Assembly (NCBI RefSeq): GCF_029309835.1
Contig: NZ_JARJHL010000018.1
Span: 124,001 to 188,000, forward strand
DNA length: 64,000 nt
Direction of reading: 5' to 3'
Origin: Paracoccus sp. DMF-8
Lineage (GTDB): Bacteria; Pseudomonadota; Alphaproteobacteria; Rhodobacterales; Rhodobacteraceae
The notes beneath the pieces are model-generated. The model searched no databases and was not told the origin of the DNA. It saw only the letters and a list, made by a program, of their open reading frames with translations. Below, in pieces: positions 47,169 through 55,595 of the stretch; position 1 is the first letter of the stretch; every line of letters starts with the position of its first letter. A program made the position numbers and the translations under genes.

Positions 47169-47855
47169 TCATGGTGTCACGGACCGGCTGTCGCCAGCAA
47201 GCCCGCGAAGGAAATCGCTCAGGTCATTAGTGCGGTGATGGACATGCGCGCCATGATCCTGATCAAGTTCCACCGGATCGGCGCCGGTCAGGCCAGAGCC
47301 GACCAGGATCGTCGCCATGCCAAGCGCATCGGGCACGAGCAGATTGCGGGGGTCGTCCTCGAACATGGCGGCGCGGGTGGGGGCAAGGCCATGTGCCGCG
47401 ATCACCGCATGATAGGCGCGGGCGTCGGGCTTGGGGTGAAAGGCGACCTCTTCGATGCCATAGACCGCCTCGAAGATATCCAGCCCGCGATGTTCCAGCA
47501 CGCGCCGCGCATAGGTCGAATCGCCGTTGGTATGGACGATCTTGCGGCCGGGCAGGGCGCTGATCAGCGCGGCCAGATCGGGATCCGGGGTCAGCGCGGA
47601 AAAGTCGATGTCATGGACCTCGCGCAGATAGGGCACGGGATCGACCGCATGTTCCGCCATCAGCCCGGCCAGCGTCGTGCCGTGCTGGCGCCAGTAATGG
47701 TTGCGCAGGCGGCTGGCTTCGGCCTCGGGGGCGCCGGTGACGCGCATGACATATTGCGTCATGCGCCGCTCGATCTGGTCGAACAGCCGCACCTCGGGCG
47801 CGTAAAGCGTGTTGTCCAGATCAAAGATCCAGGTATCGACATGGTTCAGTTTCAT
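47169..47855 (-). CDS. HAD-family pyrimidine 5'-nucleotidase (SDT1-like)
   Basis: Haloacid-dehalogenase phosphatase of 228 residues: motif I DTWIFDLDNTLY with catalytic Asp, motif II VHTNGDS, motif III lysine in FHPKPDARAYH and motif IV MFEDDPRNL. It matches the pyrimidine 5'-nucleotidase/SDT1 subgroup, which dephosphorylates UMP and CMP and some vitamin phosphates. Start ATG 47855. Confidence 0.85.
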   Translation of the reverse strand: MKLNHVDTWIFDLDNTLYAPEVRLFDQIERRMTQYVMRVTGAPEAEASRLRNHYWRQHGTTLAGLMAEHAVDPVPYLREVHDIDFSALTPDPDLAALISALPGRKIVHTNGDSTYARRVLEHRGLDIFEAVYGIEEVAFHPKPDARAYHAVIAAHGLAPTRAAMFEDDPRNLLVPDALGMATILVGSGLTGADPVELDQDHGAHVHHRTNDLSDFLRGLAGDSRSVTP

Positions 47856-47919
47856 CGCTTCTGCCTAGCCCTGATGCAGTTTGCTTGCAATCCGGCGGCG
47901 GGTGTCAGAACGTCGCGGC

Positions 47920-48576
47920 ATGAAAGATGCTTATTCCCTGATCGTCAGCGCCATCGAAACCGGCGTGTTCCGTCCCGGCGACCGTCTGGTCGAATCCGAG
48001 CTGGCCGAGCGTTTCGGCGTGTCGCGCACCCCGGTCCGCGAGGCGCTGCAACGGCTGGAAACGCAGTCGATGCTGAAACGCGATGGCCGTTCGCTGATCA
48101 TCGCGACGCTGGATCACAACCAGCTGGCCGAGCTTTATACCGTCCGCGCCGAGCTGGAGGCGTTGGCCGCCCGCCTTGCCGCCCGCAATGCCTCACCCGA
48201 GGAAATCCGCGTGCTGGGCGCCATGGTGGCTGAGGATCAGGCCATCGTGAACGACCCGCAGGCACTGGCGCGGGCCAATCGCCGCTTTCACCATCAGGTG
48301 CATCTGGCCTCGCACAATCGCTATCTGGTGCAGCAACTGGATCTGGTGCATCGCAGCATGGCGCTGATGGCGCGCACGACCCTGGCCGCCAAGGGGCGCG
48401 GTGCGGTGGCGCTGGAAGAGCATCAGGCCCTGGTCGATGCCATTGCATCTGGGGATTCCGCGCTGGCAGAACAATCGCTTAGGCGGCATATCTCGAACGC
48501 TTTCGAGACGCGGCTGAAGGAAGAGGCCCGGCAGTTCGGCGAACAGCCCGCCACGGGTATCGACAACGAACTGTAA
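47920..48576 (+). CDS. GntR-family regulator with FCD domain
   Basis: Winged-helix regulator of 218 residues: IETGVFRPGDRLVESELAER and FGVSRTPVREALQRLETQ, then an all-helical FCD domain with metal-ligand histidines (RRFHHQVHLASHNRYL, EEHQALVDAI, LRRHISNAFETRL). Start ATG 47920; TTG 47881 is an in-frame alternative that would add 13 residues. The effector is probably a small organic acid, but the neighbours do not identify it. Its stop overlaps the alkA start (TAATG). Confidence 0.86.
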   Translation: MKDAYSLIVSAIETGVFRPGDRLVESELAERFGVSRTPVREALQRLETQSMLKRDGRSLIIATLDHNQLAELYTVRAELEALAARLAARNASPEEIRVLGAMVAEDQAIVNDPQALARANRRFHHQVHLASHNRYLVQQLDLVHRSMALMARTTLAAKGRGAVALEEHQALVDAIASGDSALAEQSLRRHISNAFETRLKEEARQFGEQPATGIDNEL

Positions 48577-49199
48577 TGCGCCTGATCGAAACCCCGGCAG
48601 ATCTGGACGAGGGCGCGGCCCATCTGGCCGCCGTCTGTCCGGTCTGGGCGCGGATATTGCCGCAGCTTGGCCCCTTGCCCCTGCGACGCAGGCCGGACGG
48701 TTTCGCGGCGATCTGCGACGCGGTGGTGTCGCAGCAGATTTCGACCGCGGCGGCGGCGGCGATTGCCGGGCGGATGCAGGCGGCGGGGCTGGTCGATCAG
48801 GCGGCGATTGCCGGGGCGGCGGATGACGATCTGCGTGCGGTGGGCCTGTCGCGCCCGAAAATCAAATATTTGCGCGGCATTGTTCAGGCGGGAGTCGATT
48901 GGACCGGCTTGCGCGACATGTCCGACGATGCGGTGATCGACAGCCTGACCGCGCTGCCCGGAATCGGTCGCTGGACGGCGGATATCTATCTGAAATTCGC
49001 GCTTGGCCGTGCCGATGCCTTTGCGGCGGGGGACCTTGCCTTGGCCGAATCGGCGCGGCTGCTGTACGACCTGCCGGACCGGCCCGGCCCTGCGGGCCTG
49101 ACCGCCCTGGCCGAACCCTGGCGCCCCTGGCGTTCGGTTGCGGCGCGGGGGCTATGGGCTTACTACCGGCAGGCAAAGGGCGGCGAGGGCATTCGCTAG
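48576..49199 (+). CDS. alkA: DNA-3-methyladenine glycosylase II, AlkA type
   Basis: HhH-GPD base-excision glycosylase of 207 residues without the N-terminal AlkA domain. The helix-hairpin-helix is LTALPGIGRWTADIYLKFAL, followed by the catalytic Asp in FAAGDLALAES. SQQISTAAAAAIAGR is the conserved first helix of the family. It removes alkylated purines. Coupled to the GntR gene by TAATG. Confidence 0.88.
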   Translation: MRLIETPADLDEGAAHLAAVCPVWARILPQLGPLPLRRRPDGFAAICDAVVSQQISTAAAAAIAGRMQAAGLVDQAAIAGAADDDLRAVGLSRPKIKYLRGIVQAGVDWTGLRDMSDDAVIDSLTALPGIGRWTADIYLKFALGRADAFAAGDLALAESARLLYDLPDRPGPAGLTALAEPWRPWRSVAARGLWAYYRQAKGGEGIR

Positions 49200-49224
49200 C
49201 CCGACCACATCCAAGAGGAAGCTG

Positions 49225-49878
49225 ATGGCACGAGAGTTGAAATCCGGCCGCAAGGGGCCGAAACAGGCGAAATCCGTTGTCGTCTTTCTGCATGGTTATG
49301 GCGCGGATGGTGCCGACCTGCTGGGGCTGGCCGACCCGCTGGCGCCGCATCTGCCCGATACCGCATTCTATGCCCCCGATGCGCCCGAACCCTGCGTCAA
49401 CAATCCGATGGGCTATCAGTGGTTCCCGATTCCCTGGCTGGACGGTTCGACCGAGGAGGCGGCGCGGTCCTCGATGGCCCTGTCCATTGAGGATGTGAAC
49501 GCATTTCTGGACAAGGTGTTGCGCGACGAATCCGTCACGCCGGACCGGCTGGCCGTGGTCGGCTTTTCGCAGGGCACGATGATGGCGCTGCATGTCCTGC
49601 CGCGTCGCGAACAGCCCGTGGCGGGGATCGTCGGCTTTTCCGGTCGGCTGCTCGCGCCCGAACTGATCGCAGAGGTCGTCTCCCGCCCGCCTGTGCTGCT
49701 GGCCCATGGCGATCAGGATCAGATGGTTCCCTTTGAAAGCATGGGTTTGGCGGCGGATGCTCTGGTGAATGACGGGTTCGAGGTTTACACCCATGTCATG
49801 AAGAACACCGGCCACGGCATCTCGCCCGACGGGCTTTCGGTGGCACTGTCTTTCCTTCGTGAAAAGCTGGGCGCCTGA
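49225..49878 (+). CDS. Phospholipase/carboxylesterase-family hydrolase
   Basis: Alpha/beta hydrolase of 217 residues. VVVFLHGYGADGADLLGL is the oxyanion region, GFSQGTMMAL holds the nucleophile Ser, LLAHGDQDQMVPF the acid and KNTGHGISPDGL the catalytic His. It resembles the YpfH/esterase B group acting on short acyl esters. AGAGGAAGCTG precedes ATG 49225. Confidence 0.9.
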   Translation: MARELKSGRKGPKQAKSVVVFLHGYGADGADLLGLADPLAPHLPDTAFYAPDAPEPCVNNPMGYQWFPIPWLDGSTEEAARSSMALSIEDVNAFLDKVLRDESVTPDRLAVVGFSQGTMMALHVLPRREQPVAGIVGFSGRLLAPELIAEVVSRPPVLLAHGDQDQMVPFESMGLAADALVNDGFEVYTHVMKNTGHGISPDGLSVALSFLREKLGA

Positions 49879-49941
49879 TTTCGCGCTTGCAACCCCCTGC
49901 GGGCGTATTACGCTGTCATCGAAACGACAGGAGGAAGTAAT

Positions 49942-50058
49942 ATGGAACTGATCTGGATGACTGTCCTTTGTCTGGTTCCCGCAGGCGTTCTTGCCTTGCG
50001 CGCTGTCGGAACACGGGCCGTTCCGGTGCAGGCCGCTGCGCGGAAATCGTGCCGCTGA
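49942..50058 (+). CDS. Small hydrophobic protein with strong ribosome-binding site
   Basis: Thirty-eight codons, MELIWMTVLCLVPAGVLALR, then AVGTRAVPVQAAARKSCR. The hydrophobic N-terminal half could be a single membrane helix. The near-perfect Shine-Dalgarno AGGAGGAAGTAAT directly before the ATG is the best in the window and argues that it is translated. It lies in the gap between the esterase and the VOC gene. No family is recognised. Confidence 0.5.
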   Translation: MELIWMTVLCLVPAGVLALRAVGTRAVPVQAAARKSCR

Positions 50059-50124
50059 CGCCGTTTCTTCCGACATCGGAATTGGGTCGCCGCGCGGATG
50101 CGGCGACCTTTTTATCTGGAGGGA

Positions 50125-50559
50125 TCAGCGATCCCAGATCCGCGGATCGGCCAGTTCGATCGAATTCCCTGCCGGGTCGCGGAAATAGATCGACCGCCCT
50201 TCTGGCGACTGGCCGCCCTTGGGCCAGGTGAAATCCGCCTCGATCGCGATGCCCTGTCCTTCCAGCCATGCCCGCCAACCGTCCAGATCCTTGCCGCTGA
50301 CGGCCATGCAGTAATGGCCGGGACCGGTGGCACCATGGGGCAGGACGGGCAGGCGGGCATCGGAGGCAGGCGCAACCTGCGTGGCCTCTGCCCGGAAAAT
50401 CAGCAGCACGCCGGAGCCGACGCGATAGAAAACATGGCGATCCGGCACCAGCGCTATCCGCTCCAGCCCCATGACATTTTCCCAGAAAGCCGCAGCCGCA
50501 GCCAGATCATCGGCATAAAGCGCCGATTCCAGTGTCGAGAGGATGCCGGGTCTGTCCAT
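50125..50559 (-). CDS. VOC-family (glyoxalase/bleomycin-resistance fold) protein
   Basis: A 144-residue vicinal-oxygen-chelate protein with two beta-alpha-beta-beta-beta units: ALYADDLAAAAAFWENVMGL and HYCMAVSGKDLDGWRAWLEG. The ending IYFRDPAGNSIELADPRIW has the conserved metal Glu. Substrate unknown. Start ATG 50559; it is divergent from the SMR exporter, with a shared 124-base gap. Confidence 0.88.
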   Translation of the reverse strand: MDRPGILSTLESALYADDLAAAAAFWENVMGLERIALVPDRHVFYRVGSGVLLIFRAEATQVAPASDARLPVLPHGATGPGHYCMAVSGKDLDGWRAWLEGQGIAIEADFTWPKGGQSPEGRSIYFRDPAGNSIELADPRIWDR

Positions 50560-50634
50560 GCTTCCCAACCATCCGGCGGGCGGTTTCGTTCCCCCCTGTG
50601 TGCCCCCTTGCGCGGGGAATGATTGCCTGATCTG

Positions 50635-50649
50635 TTTCCTGACAGGAAA
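50635..50649. promoter_or_regulatory. Palindrome between VOC gene and SMR exporter
   Basis: TTTCCTG-A-CAGGAAA, a perfect 7-base inverted repeat around one base, 35 bases upstream of the SMR start and about 76 bases from the VOC start. It is well placed for a dimeric repressor controlling one or both genes. The regulator is unknown. Confidence 0.55.
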
Positions 50650-50683
50650 ATCATTTCCCACCCGCAAAAGGAAATCGCGCCAC

Positions 50684-51004
50684 ATGCCCTGGATATTGCT
50701 GTTCATCGCCGGATTGTTCGAAGTGGTCTGGGCCTTTGCCCTGAAGGAATCCCAGGGTTTCACAAAGCTCTGGCCGTCGGTCGTGACAATCGTCGGGATG
50801 CTGGTCAGCTTCTGGTTCCTGGCGCTGGCGATGCGGCAGTTGCCGCTTGGCACCGCCTATGCGATCTGGACGGGAATCGGCGCGGTCGGTGCTTTTCTGG
50901 TCGGGATCTTTGTCCTGAACGAACCGGCAACCGTGATGCGGGTGCTGGCCGCCGGGCTGATCGTTTCCGGCTTGATTTTGATGAAGATTTCCAGCCCGGC
51001 TTAG
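50684..51004 (+). CDS. SMR-family exporter, SugE/Gdx type
   Basis: Four-helix dual-topology transporter of 106 residues. The essential proton-coupling Glu is residue 13 in LFIAGLFEVVWAFALKESQG; that form is typical of the SugE branch, several of which export guanidinium. Later helices are VVTIVGMLVSFWFLALAM, GTAYAIWTGIGAVGAFLVG and VMRVLAAGLIVSGLILMK. Start ATG 50684 with AAAAGGAAAT upstream. I found no guanidine riboswitch motif before it, so the substrate stays open. Confidence 0.9.
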   Translation: MPWILLFIAGLFEVVWAFALKESQGFTKLWPSVVTIVGMLVSFWFLALAMRQLPLGTAYAIWTGIGAVGAFLVGIFVLNEPATVMRVLAAGLIVSGLILMKISSPA

Positions 51005-51072
51005 TGGCGCGGTGCCGTCATGCCTGTGTCACAGCACTGGGATTATCTTGCGTTGGGACCATATTCATGCGC

Positions 51073-51100
51073 TTGTCAGCCCCGCGACGCGATATATAGT
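51073..51100 (+). promoter_or_regulatory. Promoter of the HNH gene
   Basis: TTGTCA at 51073-51078, a 16-base spacer and TATAGT at 51095-51100, 45 bases upstream of the HNH start. Confidence 0.65.
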
Positions 51101-51144
51101 CAGGCCGTGACCAGAGGTTCCGAAGAACAAGCGGAGCGACAAGG

Positions 51145-51759
51145 ATGCGAAAAGAAACGGGGATGCGAAAAGAGACGGGCGATTTCAGGACCCATTTCGT
51201 CAGAGAGCCGGCGGCGCTGAAGCATTTCCCGGCACTGGTGCTGAATGCGGATTTCCGCCCGCTGTCCTATTACCCGCTGTCGCTGCTGCCCTGGCAAGAG
51301 GCGGTCAAGGCCGTGGTGCTGGACCGCGTCAGCATCATCGCCGAATATGATGAAACCGTCCGAAGCCAGCGTCAGGCCATACGCATACCCAGTGTGGTCG
51401 TCCTGAAAGATTTCGTGAAACCCCAGAAGCGCGTGGCATTCACGCGCTTCAATCTTTTTCTGAGGGACGAATTCTGCTGCCAGTATTGCGGCGCGCGCGG
51501 CGATCTGACCTTTGACCATGTCGTGCCGCGTTCGCGGGGCGGGATCACAAGCTGGGAAAACGTCGTCGCGGCCTGTTCGCCCTGCAACCTGAAAAAGGCG
51601 AACCGTTCGCTGCGGAATTCGGGTCTGACGCTGGCCCGCAAACCCGCCCGCCCAAGCGCCGCCGACCTGCACGCCGCAGGCCGCCGCTTTCCGCCGAACC
51701 ACCTGCACGAAAGCTGGCTGGATTTTCTGTATTGGGACGTGGAACTTATCGCCGGCTAA
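51145..51759 (+). CDS. HNH endonuclease-family protein
   Basis: A 204-residue protein of a type conserved across alphaproteobacteria. The core is LRDEFCCQYCGARGDLTFDH and VVPRSRGGITSWENVVAACS, PCNLKKANRS, with a zinc CxxC...CxxC pair and the HNH catalytic His in FDHVVP. It is a plausible nuclease with an unknown target; no restriction partner is nearby. The N-terminus is duplicated: MRKETGMRKETG comes from an 18-base tandem repeat covering the start codon, so ATG 51163 is an equally good start. Confidence 0.85.
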   Translation: MRKETGMRKETGDFRTHFVREPAALKHFPALVLNADFRPLSYYPLSLLPWQEAVKAVVLDRVSIIAEYDETVRSQRQAIRIPSVVVLKDFVKPQKRVAFTRFNLFLRDEFCCQYCGARGDLTFDHVVPRSRGGITSWENVVAACSPCNLKKANRSLRNSGLTLARKPARPSAADLHAAGRRFPPNHLHESWLDFLYWDVELIAG

Positions 51760-51798
51760 GACGGCGGGAACGGCCCGCAATGCAATCCGTGTGGAAAA

Positions 51799-51896
51799 GG
51801 TGAGAGGCTGGACAACGACCCAAGCGGGGCTCGTTACGGCTGCTTCCTTCCGGACCTGACCGGGTTGGCGAGGTGCCTGCCCGCGCCAACCTCTCG
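51799..51896 (-). ncRNA. ffs: Signal recognition particle RNA (4.5S)
   Basis: On the minus strand the universally conserved SRP core reads GGTCAGGTCCGGAAGGAAGC followed by AGCC, as in E. coli 4.5S RNA. The outer stem forms between GAGAGG at the 5' end and CCTCTC at the 3' end. A run of four T follows. It works with Ffh to target membrane proteins. Confidence 0.95.
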
Positions 51897-51900
51897 CCCC

Positions 51901-51929
51901 TAGATAGGGCGGTGGCGGGGGGAATGCAA
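51901..51929 (-). promoter_or_regulatory. ffs promoter
   Basis: Read on the minus strand, TTGCAT (51929-51924), a 17-base spacer and TATCTA (51906-51901) end 5-7 bases before the SRP RNA start. The promoter lies just beyond the stop of the CpdB-type gene. Confidence 0.7.
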
Positions 51930-51943
51930 CCGTCAAAACTTTG

Positions 51944-53788
51944 TCACAGATGCAGGCGCAGGCGGGTGAAACCGGCGGGGGTGGTGCCGATGACCTGCGG
52001 CGACATTCCGGCGATCATGTCGAGATGGCCGGTCACGGCCGGGCTGCTGTCGAAAAGGACGCTGGCCCCCGCGACCGGCGCAAAGCGAAACCCCAGGGCC
52101 GAGGGCGGCGCGACGGTCCCGGCGCGCGCGACATGGCGTCGCAGAATGTCGCGTGTGCGCTCGCCCCCGTCGATCACCAACTGGTCGCGGCGGGCCAGCG
52201 GGGCATAAACCCCGCATTCCGACAGGCGATAGCCGTTCGTGACCAGAATGAAGCGGGCATCCGCCGCGACCGGGCGGCCCGCATGGGTCAGGTCGCGGAT
52301 GCGCTGTGCGCGCGGGTGATTCAGGGCGCCGGTCGGATCGTAGCGCGCCGGTCCGGACAGGTCGATGCGCCATTCCAGCCCCGAAATCACGTCGAAATTA
52401 TAGCTGGGGAAATTCGGATCCAGCAGCGGCTGATCGCCTTGACCGGGCCGGATCTGGCAAAAGATTCCGGCGGCACGCTCAAGCCAGTCGGTCACTTGCG
52501 CGCCCGTTACCTCCAGCGCACAGATCCGGTTGGGGTAAAGATACAGATCCGCGAGGCTGCGCAGGGTCAGATCGCCTGCGGGCATATCGGTATAGTGGCT
52601 TGGCCCGCCGCGACCGCCCGCGCGGCCAGGCGCCGCGGCAGAGATGACGGGCAGGCGTGCGACCGGATGTCCGGCCAGCGCGGCCCGGACGAAATCGGAT
52701 TGCGCCTGATTGACCAGATTCAGCCCGGCGTCATGCCCGATCAGCGACAGAAAACTGTGCATGGGCGCCGGTGTGCGTGCGATCCGGCGCGCGAAATGGC
52801 GGATGGTGGCCTGATGGTCGTGGTCCAGCGCGGCGGTGATGGCGGGCGCGGGCGTGGCATCCGGCGGAACCGCCAGCACGCGGGCGCTGCTGCCGGTGAC
52901 CTGCCAGCCCTGATTGTTGCGCGTCAGCTCAAGGTCGATCACCCCCAGATGCGACCCCCAGAACCCCGCCATGACCGCCGGTTTGCCATGCAGCAGCCCG
53001 CGCAGCGGGTCGATGCCCGGACCCGGCGGAAAATCGGCCGAGGGGAAGGTGCGGTGAATATGGCCGGTGACCAGCGCATCTATGCCCGGCACTTCGGCCA
53101 GCGGGACGGCGGCGTTTTCCATCCCCGGCCGGATCGCCGGACCGGCAATGCCGCTATGGGCCAGCGCGATGATGATATCGGCGCCTTCGGCCTTGAGCTT
53201 TGGCACCGCGATCCGGGCCGTGTCGATGATGTCGTCGACGCGCATCTCGGCGCGCAGGGCGCTGTCCCAATCGGTGGTCTGCGGCGGCAGAAAGCCCAGA
53301 ACACCGATGCGCAGGTCATGCGCCCGGCCCTGATCGTCGAGAAAGCGGCGCTCCAGCATGATGCTGCGGCGGATCAAACCTGCCTGCCGCATGTGCAGAT
53401 TGGTCGAGACCAGCGGAAAACGCGCATCGGCAAGCGATTTGAGCAAGAAATCGCTACCAAAGGCGAAATCGTGGTTGCCAACAGTTGCAGCGTCGTAGCG
53501 AAGTTGGTTCATGGCGATCACAAGCGGATGGGACATCCCCGGACGGGCGGTCCGGCTTTCGGCAACATAATCGCCCAGAGGGGTTCCCTGAAGTGAATCG
53601 CCATTGTCAAAAAGCAGGCAGTTCCCATGAGTTGCACGTGATTCCCCGATCAGCCCCGCGACGGCGGCAAGGCCGGTGCCACGACTTTCCCGGTCCAGAA
53701 AATAATCGTAGCCAAGCAAATTCATATGGAGATCGGTCGTTGCCAGAACCCGAATGCCAAGCGTACTGACTGTTTTCGTTTCTGACAT
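51944..53788 (-). CDS. 2',3'-cyclic-nucleotide phosphodiesterase/3'-nucleotidase, CpdB type
   Basis: Two-domain metallophosphatase/5'-nucleotidase of 614 residues. N-terminal metal motifs are RVLATTDLHMNLLGYDY, LFDNGDSLQGTPLGDY, AATVGNHDFAFG, IIALAHSGIAG and LVTGHIHRTFP. The C-terminal substrate domain has LYLYPNRICALEVTGAQV and FPSYNFDVISGLEW. It matches CpdB in architecture. Unlike E. coli CpdB there is no signal peptide, so it would be cytosolic unless the true start lies elsewhere. Start ATG 53788. Confidence 0.88.
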   Translation of the reverse strand: MSETKTVSTLGIRVLATTDLHMNLLGYDYFLDRESRGTGLAAVAGLIGESRATHGNCLLFDNGDSLQGTPLGDYVAESRTARPGMSHPLVIAMNQLRYDAATVGNHDFAFGSDFLLKSLADARFPLVSTNLHMRQAGLIRRSIMLERRFLDDQGRAHDLRIGVLGFLPPQTTDWDSALRAEMRVDDIIDTARIAVPKLKAEGADIIIALAHSGIAGPAIRPGMENAAVPLAEVPGIDALVTGHIHRTFPSADFPPGPGIDPLRGLLHGKPAVMAGFWGSHLGVIDLELTRNNQGWQVTGSSARVLAVPPDATPAPAITAALDHDHQATIRHFARRIARTPAPMHSFLSLIGHDAGLNLVNQAQSDFVRAALAGHPVARLPVISAAAPGRAGGRGGPSHYTDMPAGDLTLRSLADLYLYPNRICALEVTGAQVTDWLERAAGIFCQIRPGQGDQPLLDPNFPSYNFDVISGLEWRIDLSGPARYDPTGALNHPRAQRIRDLTHAGRPVAADARFILVTNGYRLSECGVYAPLARRDQLVIDGGERTRDILRRHVARAGTVAPPSALGFRFAPVAGASVLFDSSPAVTGHLDMIAGMSPQVIGTTPAGFTRLRLHL

Positions 53789-53956
53789 AATGCACTATTG
53801 AACAACCATTAGTTGTTTTTTTTGCCCAGGTCGCTACGACTGTGCAAGCGCCGATTGTCATATTAGATATGTGCCCGCAGCTTTATCTGTGGCTGCAACC
53901 AGCGAGGGTTGGACGAAACCGATGTTGAACCGGGATGAATTGAGAAGGTCGCAGGA

Positions 53957-54418
53957 ATGAAGTTTTCGACCCGTCAGGATACTGATCTTTCGCCTGAATA
54001 TCTGTTCGATGTGATCAGCGATTTCGACCGGCTGGAGCGTCTGCTGACGCGCCGGGGCGCCGTCGTCCGCCGTGTCGATCCGGCCAGCGAGCCGGGGGCG
54101 GGCATGGCCTGGCTGATCAATTTCGATTGGCGCGGCAAGGCGCGTCACCTGCGGCTGGATGTGACCCGTTTCGACCGGCCCGAAAACATCAGCATGGAAG
54201 GCGTGTCGGACATGTTCGAGGTTTCGCTGGACATGACGGTGATCGCGCTGACCCGGACGCGGGCGCGTCTGCAGTTCGAGGCGGATATTCGCCCGCGCAG
54301 CATGAAGGCCCGCCTGCTGCTGCAGACCGCAAAACTGGGAAAATCGCAGCTGGATCGCAAATTCGCGCTGCGCGTCGCGGAATTGCTGGGCGATGTGACC
54401 CGCGCGGCGGCGGCCTGA
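53957..54418 (+). CDS. SRPBCC/START-like domain protein
   Basis: A 153-residue protein with the helix-grip fold: MKFSTRQDTDLSPEYLFDVI at the start, a beta-rich middle (SMEGVSDMFEVSLDMTVIAL, RLQFEADIRPRS) and a long C-terminal helix. Such domains bind lipids or polyketide-like ligands. No catalytic residue can be named. AGGTCGCAGGA precedes the ATG. Confidence 0.78.
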   Translation: MKFSTRQDTDLSPEYLFDVISDFDRLERLLTRRGAVVRRVDPASEPGAGMAWLINFDWRGKARHLRLDVTRFDRPENISMEGVSDMFEVSLDMTVIALTRTRARLQFEADIRPRSMKARLLLQTAKLGKSQLDRKFALRVAELLGDVTRAAAA

Positions 54419-54507
54419 AGGCTGGCACCACGGGCGGACACCGGCCGGATGGCGGATATGACGCCGCGATCAGTAACAGGGTGATTGTGCGGGTGATTCT
54501 GTGGACA

Positions 54508-54536
54508 ACAAGCCGGGCGCGCCCGGCTTGTGCGTT
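54508..54536. terminator. Terminator between SRPBCC gene and pheA
   Basis: Stem ACAAGCCGGGC-GC-GCCCGGCTTGT at 54508-54531, followed by GCGTTTTC on the plus strand. The convergent genes on either side can both use it. Confidence 0.7.
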
Positions 54537-54564
54537 TTCGTGCCGGGCAGTCCAGCCCGTCCGG

Positions 54565-55434
54565 TCAGCCCGCCGCGCGGGTGGCGCCGGTGCGGCGCGG
54601 GTCGGCGGGATAGACGCCCAGAATATCCAGGCTTGAGGTGAAATAGGCCAGTTCTTCCAGCGCGCGGGCGACGGGGGCATCGTCGGGATGGCCTTCGATA
54701 TCGGCATAGAACTGCGTCGCGGTAAAGGAGCCGTTGACCATATAGCTTTCCAGTTTGGTCATGTTGACGCCATTCGTCGCGAATCCGCCCATCGCCTTGT
54801 AAAGCGCGGCGGGCAGGTTGCGGACGCGAAAGACGAAGCTGGTCATCATCAGATCGCCCCCGGCAGGGTTGGGGCGCCGGTCGTGGTTTGCCTCGCGCGA
54901 CATGACCAGAAAGCGGGTGGTGTTGTTCTTGAAATCCTCGATTTCGGCAGCAAGCTCATCCAGACCATAGATTTCGCCCGCAATGGGCGAGGCGAGGGCC
55001 GCCAGCGACGGAATGCCGCGGCGGGCCACCTCCATCGCGGAACCGGCGGTATCGGCGCCGGTCACGCTGCGGATGCTGTGGTTGCGCAGAAAGTTGCGGC
55101 ACTGACCCAGCAGGACCGTATGGCTCATGGCGTCGGTGACCTGATCAAGCTGCGTGCCGGGCAGGGCCAGCAGGCTGATATGAACGCGAACGAATGCCTC
55201 GTCGATGATGTGCAGCCCGCTTTCGGGCAGCAGGTGATGGATATCGGCGACCCGGCCATAGGTCGAATTTTCGACCGGCAGCATGGCCAGCCCGGCCTTT
55301 TTGTTGCGCACGGCTTCGACCACATCCTCGAAGGTGCGGCAGGGCAGGACCTCCATTCCGGGCCGCGAGATGCGGCAGGCCTGATGGCTGTAGGCCCCCA
55401 GTTCGCCCTGAAAGGCTATCACATTGTCCGTCAT
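54565..55434 (-). CDS. pheA: Prephenate dehydratase
   Basis: Converts prephenate to phenylpyruvate in phenylalanine synthesis. The 289-residue monofunctional form has IAFQGELGAYSHQAC at the N-terminus, the active-site Thr in KNNTTRFLVMSR, and a C-terminal ACT regulatory domain (VFRVRNLPAALYKAMGGFA, NGVNMTKLES), which normally mediates phenylalanine feedback. Start ATG 55434. Confidence 0.95.
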   Translation of the reverse strand: MTDNVIAFQGELGAYSHQACRISRPGMEVLPCRTFEDVVEAVRNKKAGLAMLPVENSTYGRVADIHHLLPESGLHIIDEAFVRVHISLLALPGTQLDQVTDAMSHTVLLGQCRNFLRNHSIRSVTGADTAGSAMEVARRGIPSLAALASPIAGEIYGLDELAAEIEDFKNNTTRFLVMSREANHDRRPNPAGGDLMMTSFVFRVRNLPAALYKAMGGFATNGVNMTKLESYMVNGSFTATQFYADIEGHPDDAPVARALEELAYFTSSLDILGVYPADPRRTGATRAAG

Positions 55435-55524
55435 ATCGCTTTGCCCGCCCGTCGATGCTGTATCCGTGCGTGTCGCGGCGACATCAGATGGCCGCAGTTG
55501 TCACGCCAGCCGAACAACTATACC

Positions 55525-55554
55525 TTGAACAGGACAAGTGAAAGCGCGTAGATA
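55525..55554 (+). promoter_or_regulatory. Possible cycM promoter
   Basis: TTGAAC at 55525-55530, an 18-base spacer and TAGATA at 55549-55554, 42 bases before the cycM start. Confidence 0.45.
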
Positions 55555-55595
55555 CGGCCAATTCCACGGAGAGACCGCACAAGGGACCCGCAGAC

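Noticed and set aside
50560..50683. Guanidine riboswitch before the SugE/Gdx-type gene
   Set aside because: The region lacks the paired ACGR hairpins of guanidine-II and the conserved core of guanidine-I; only a simple dyad is present.
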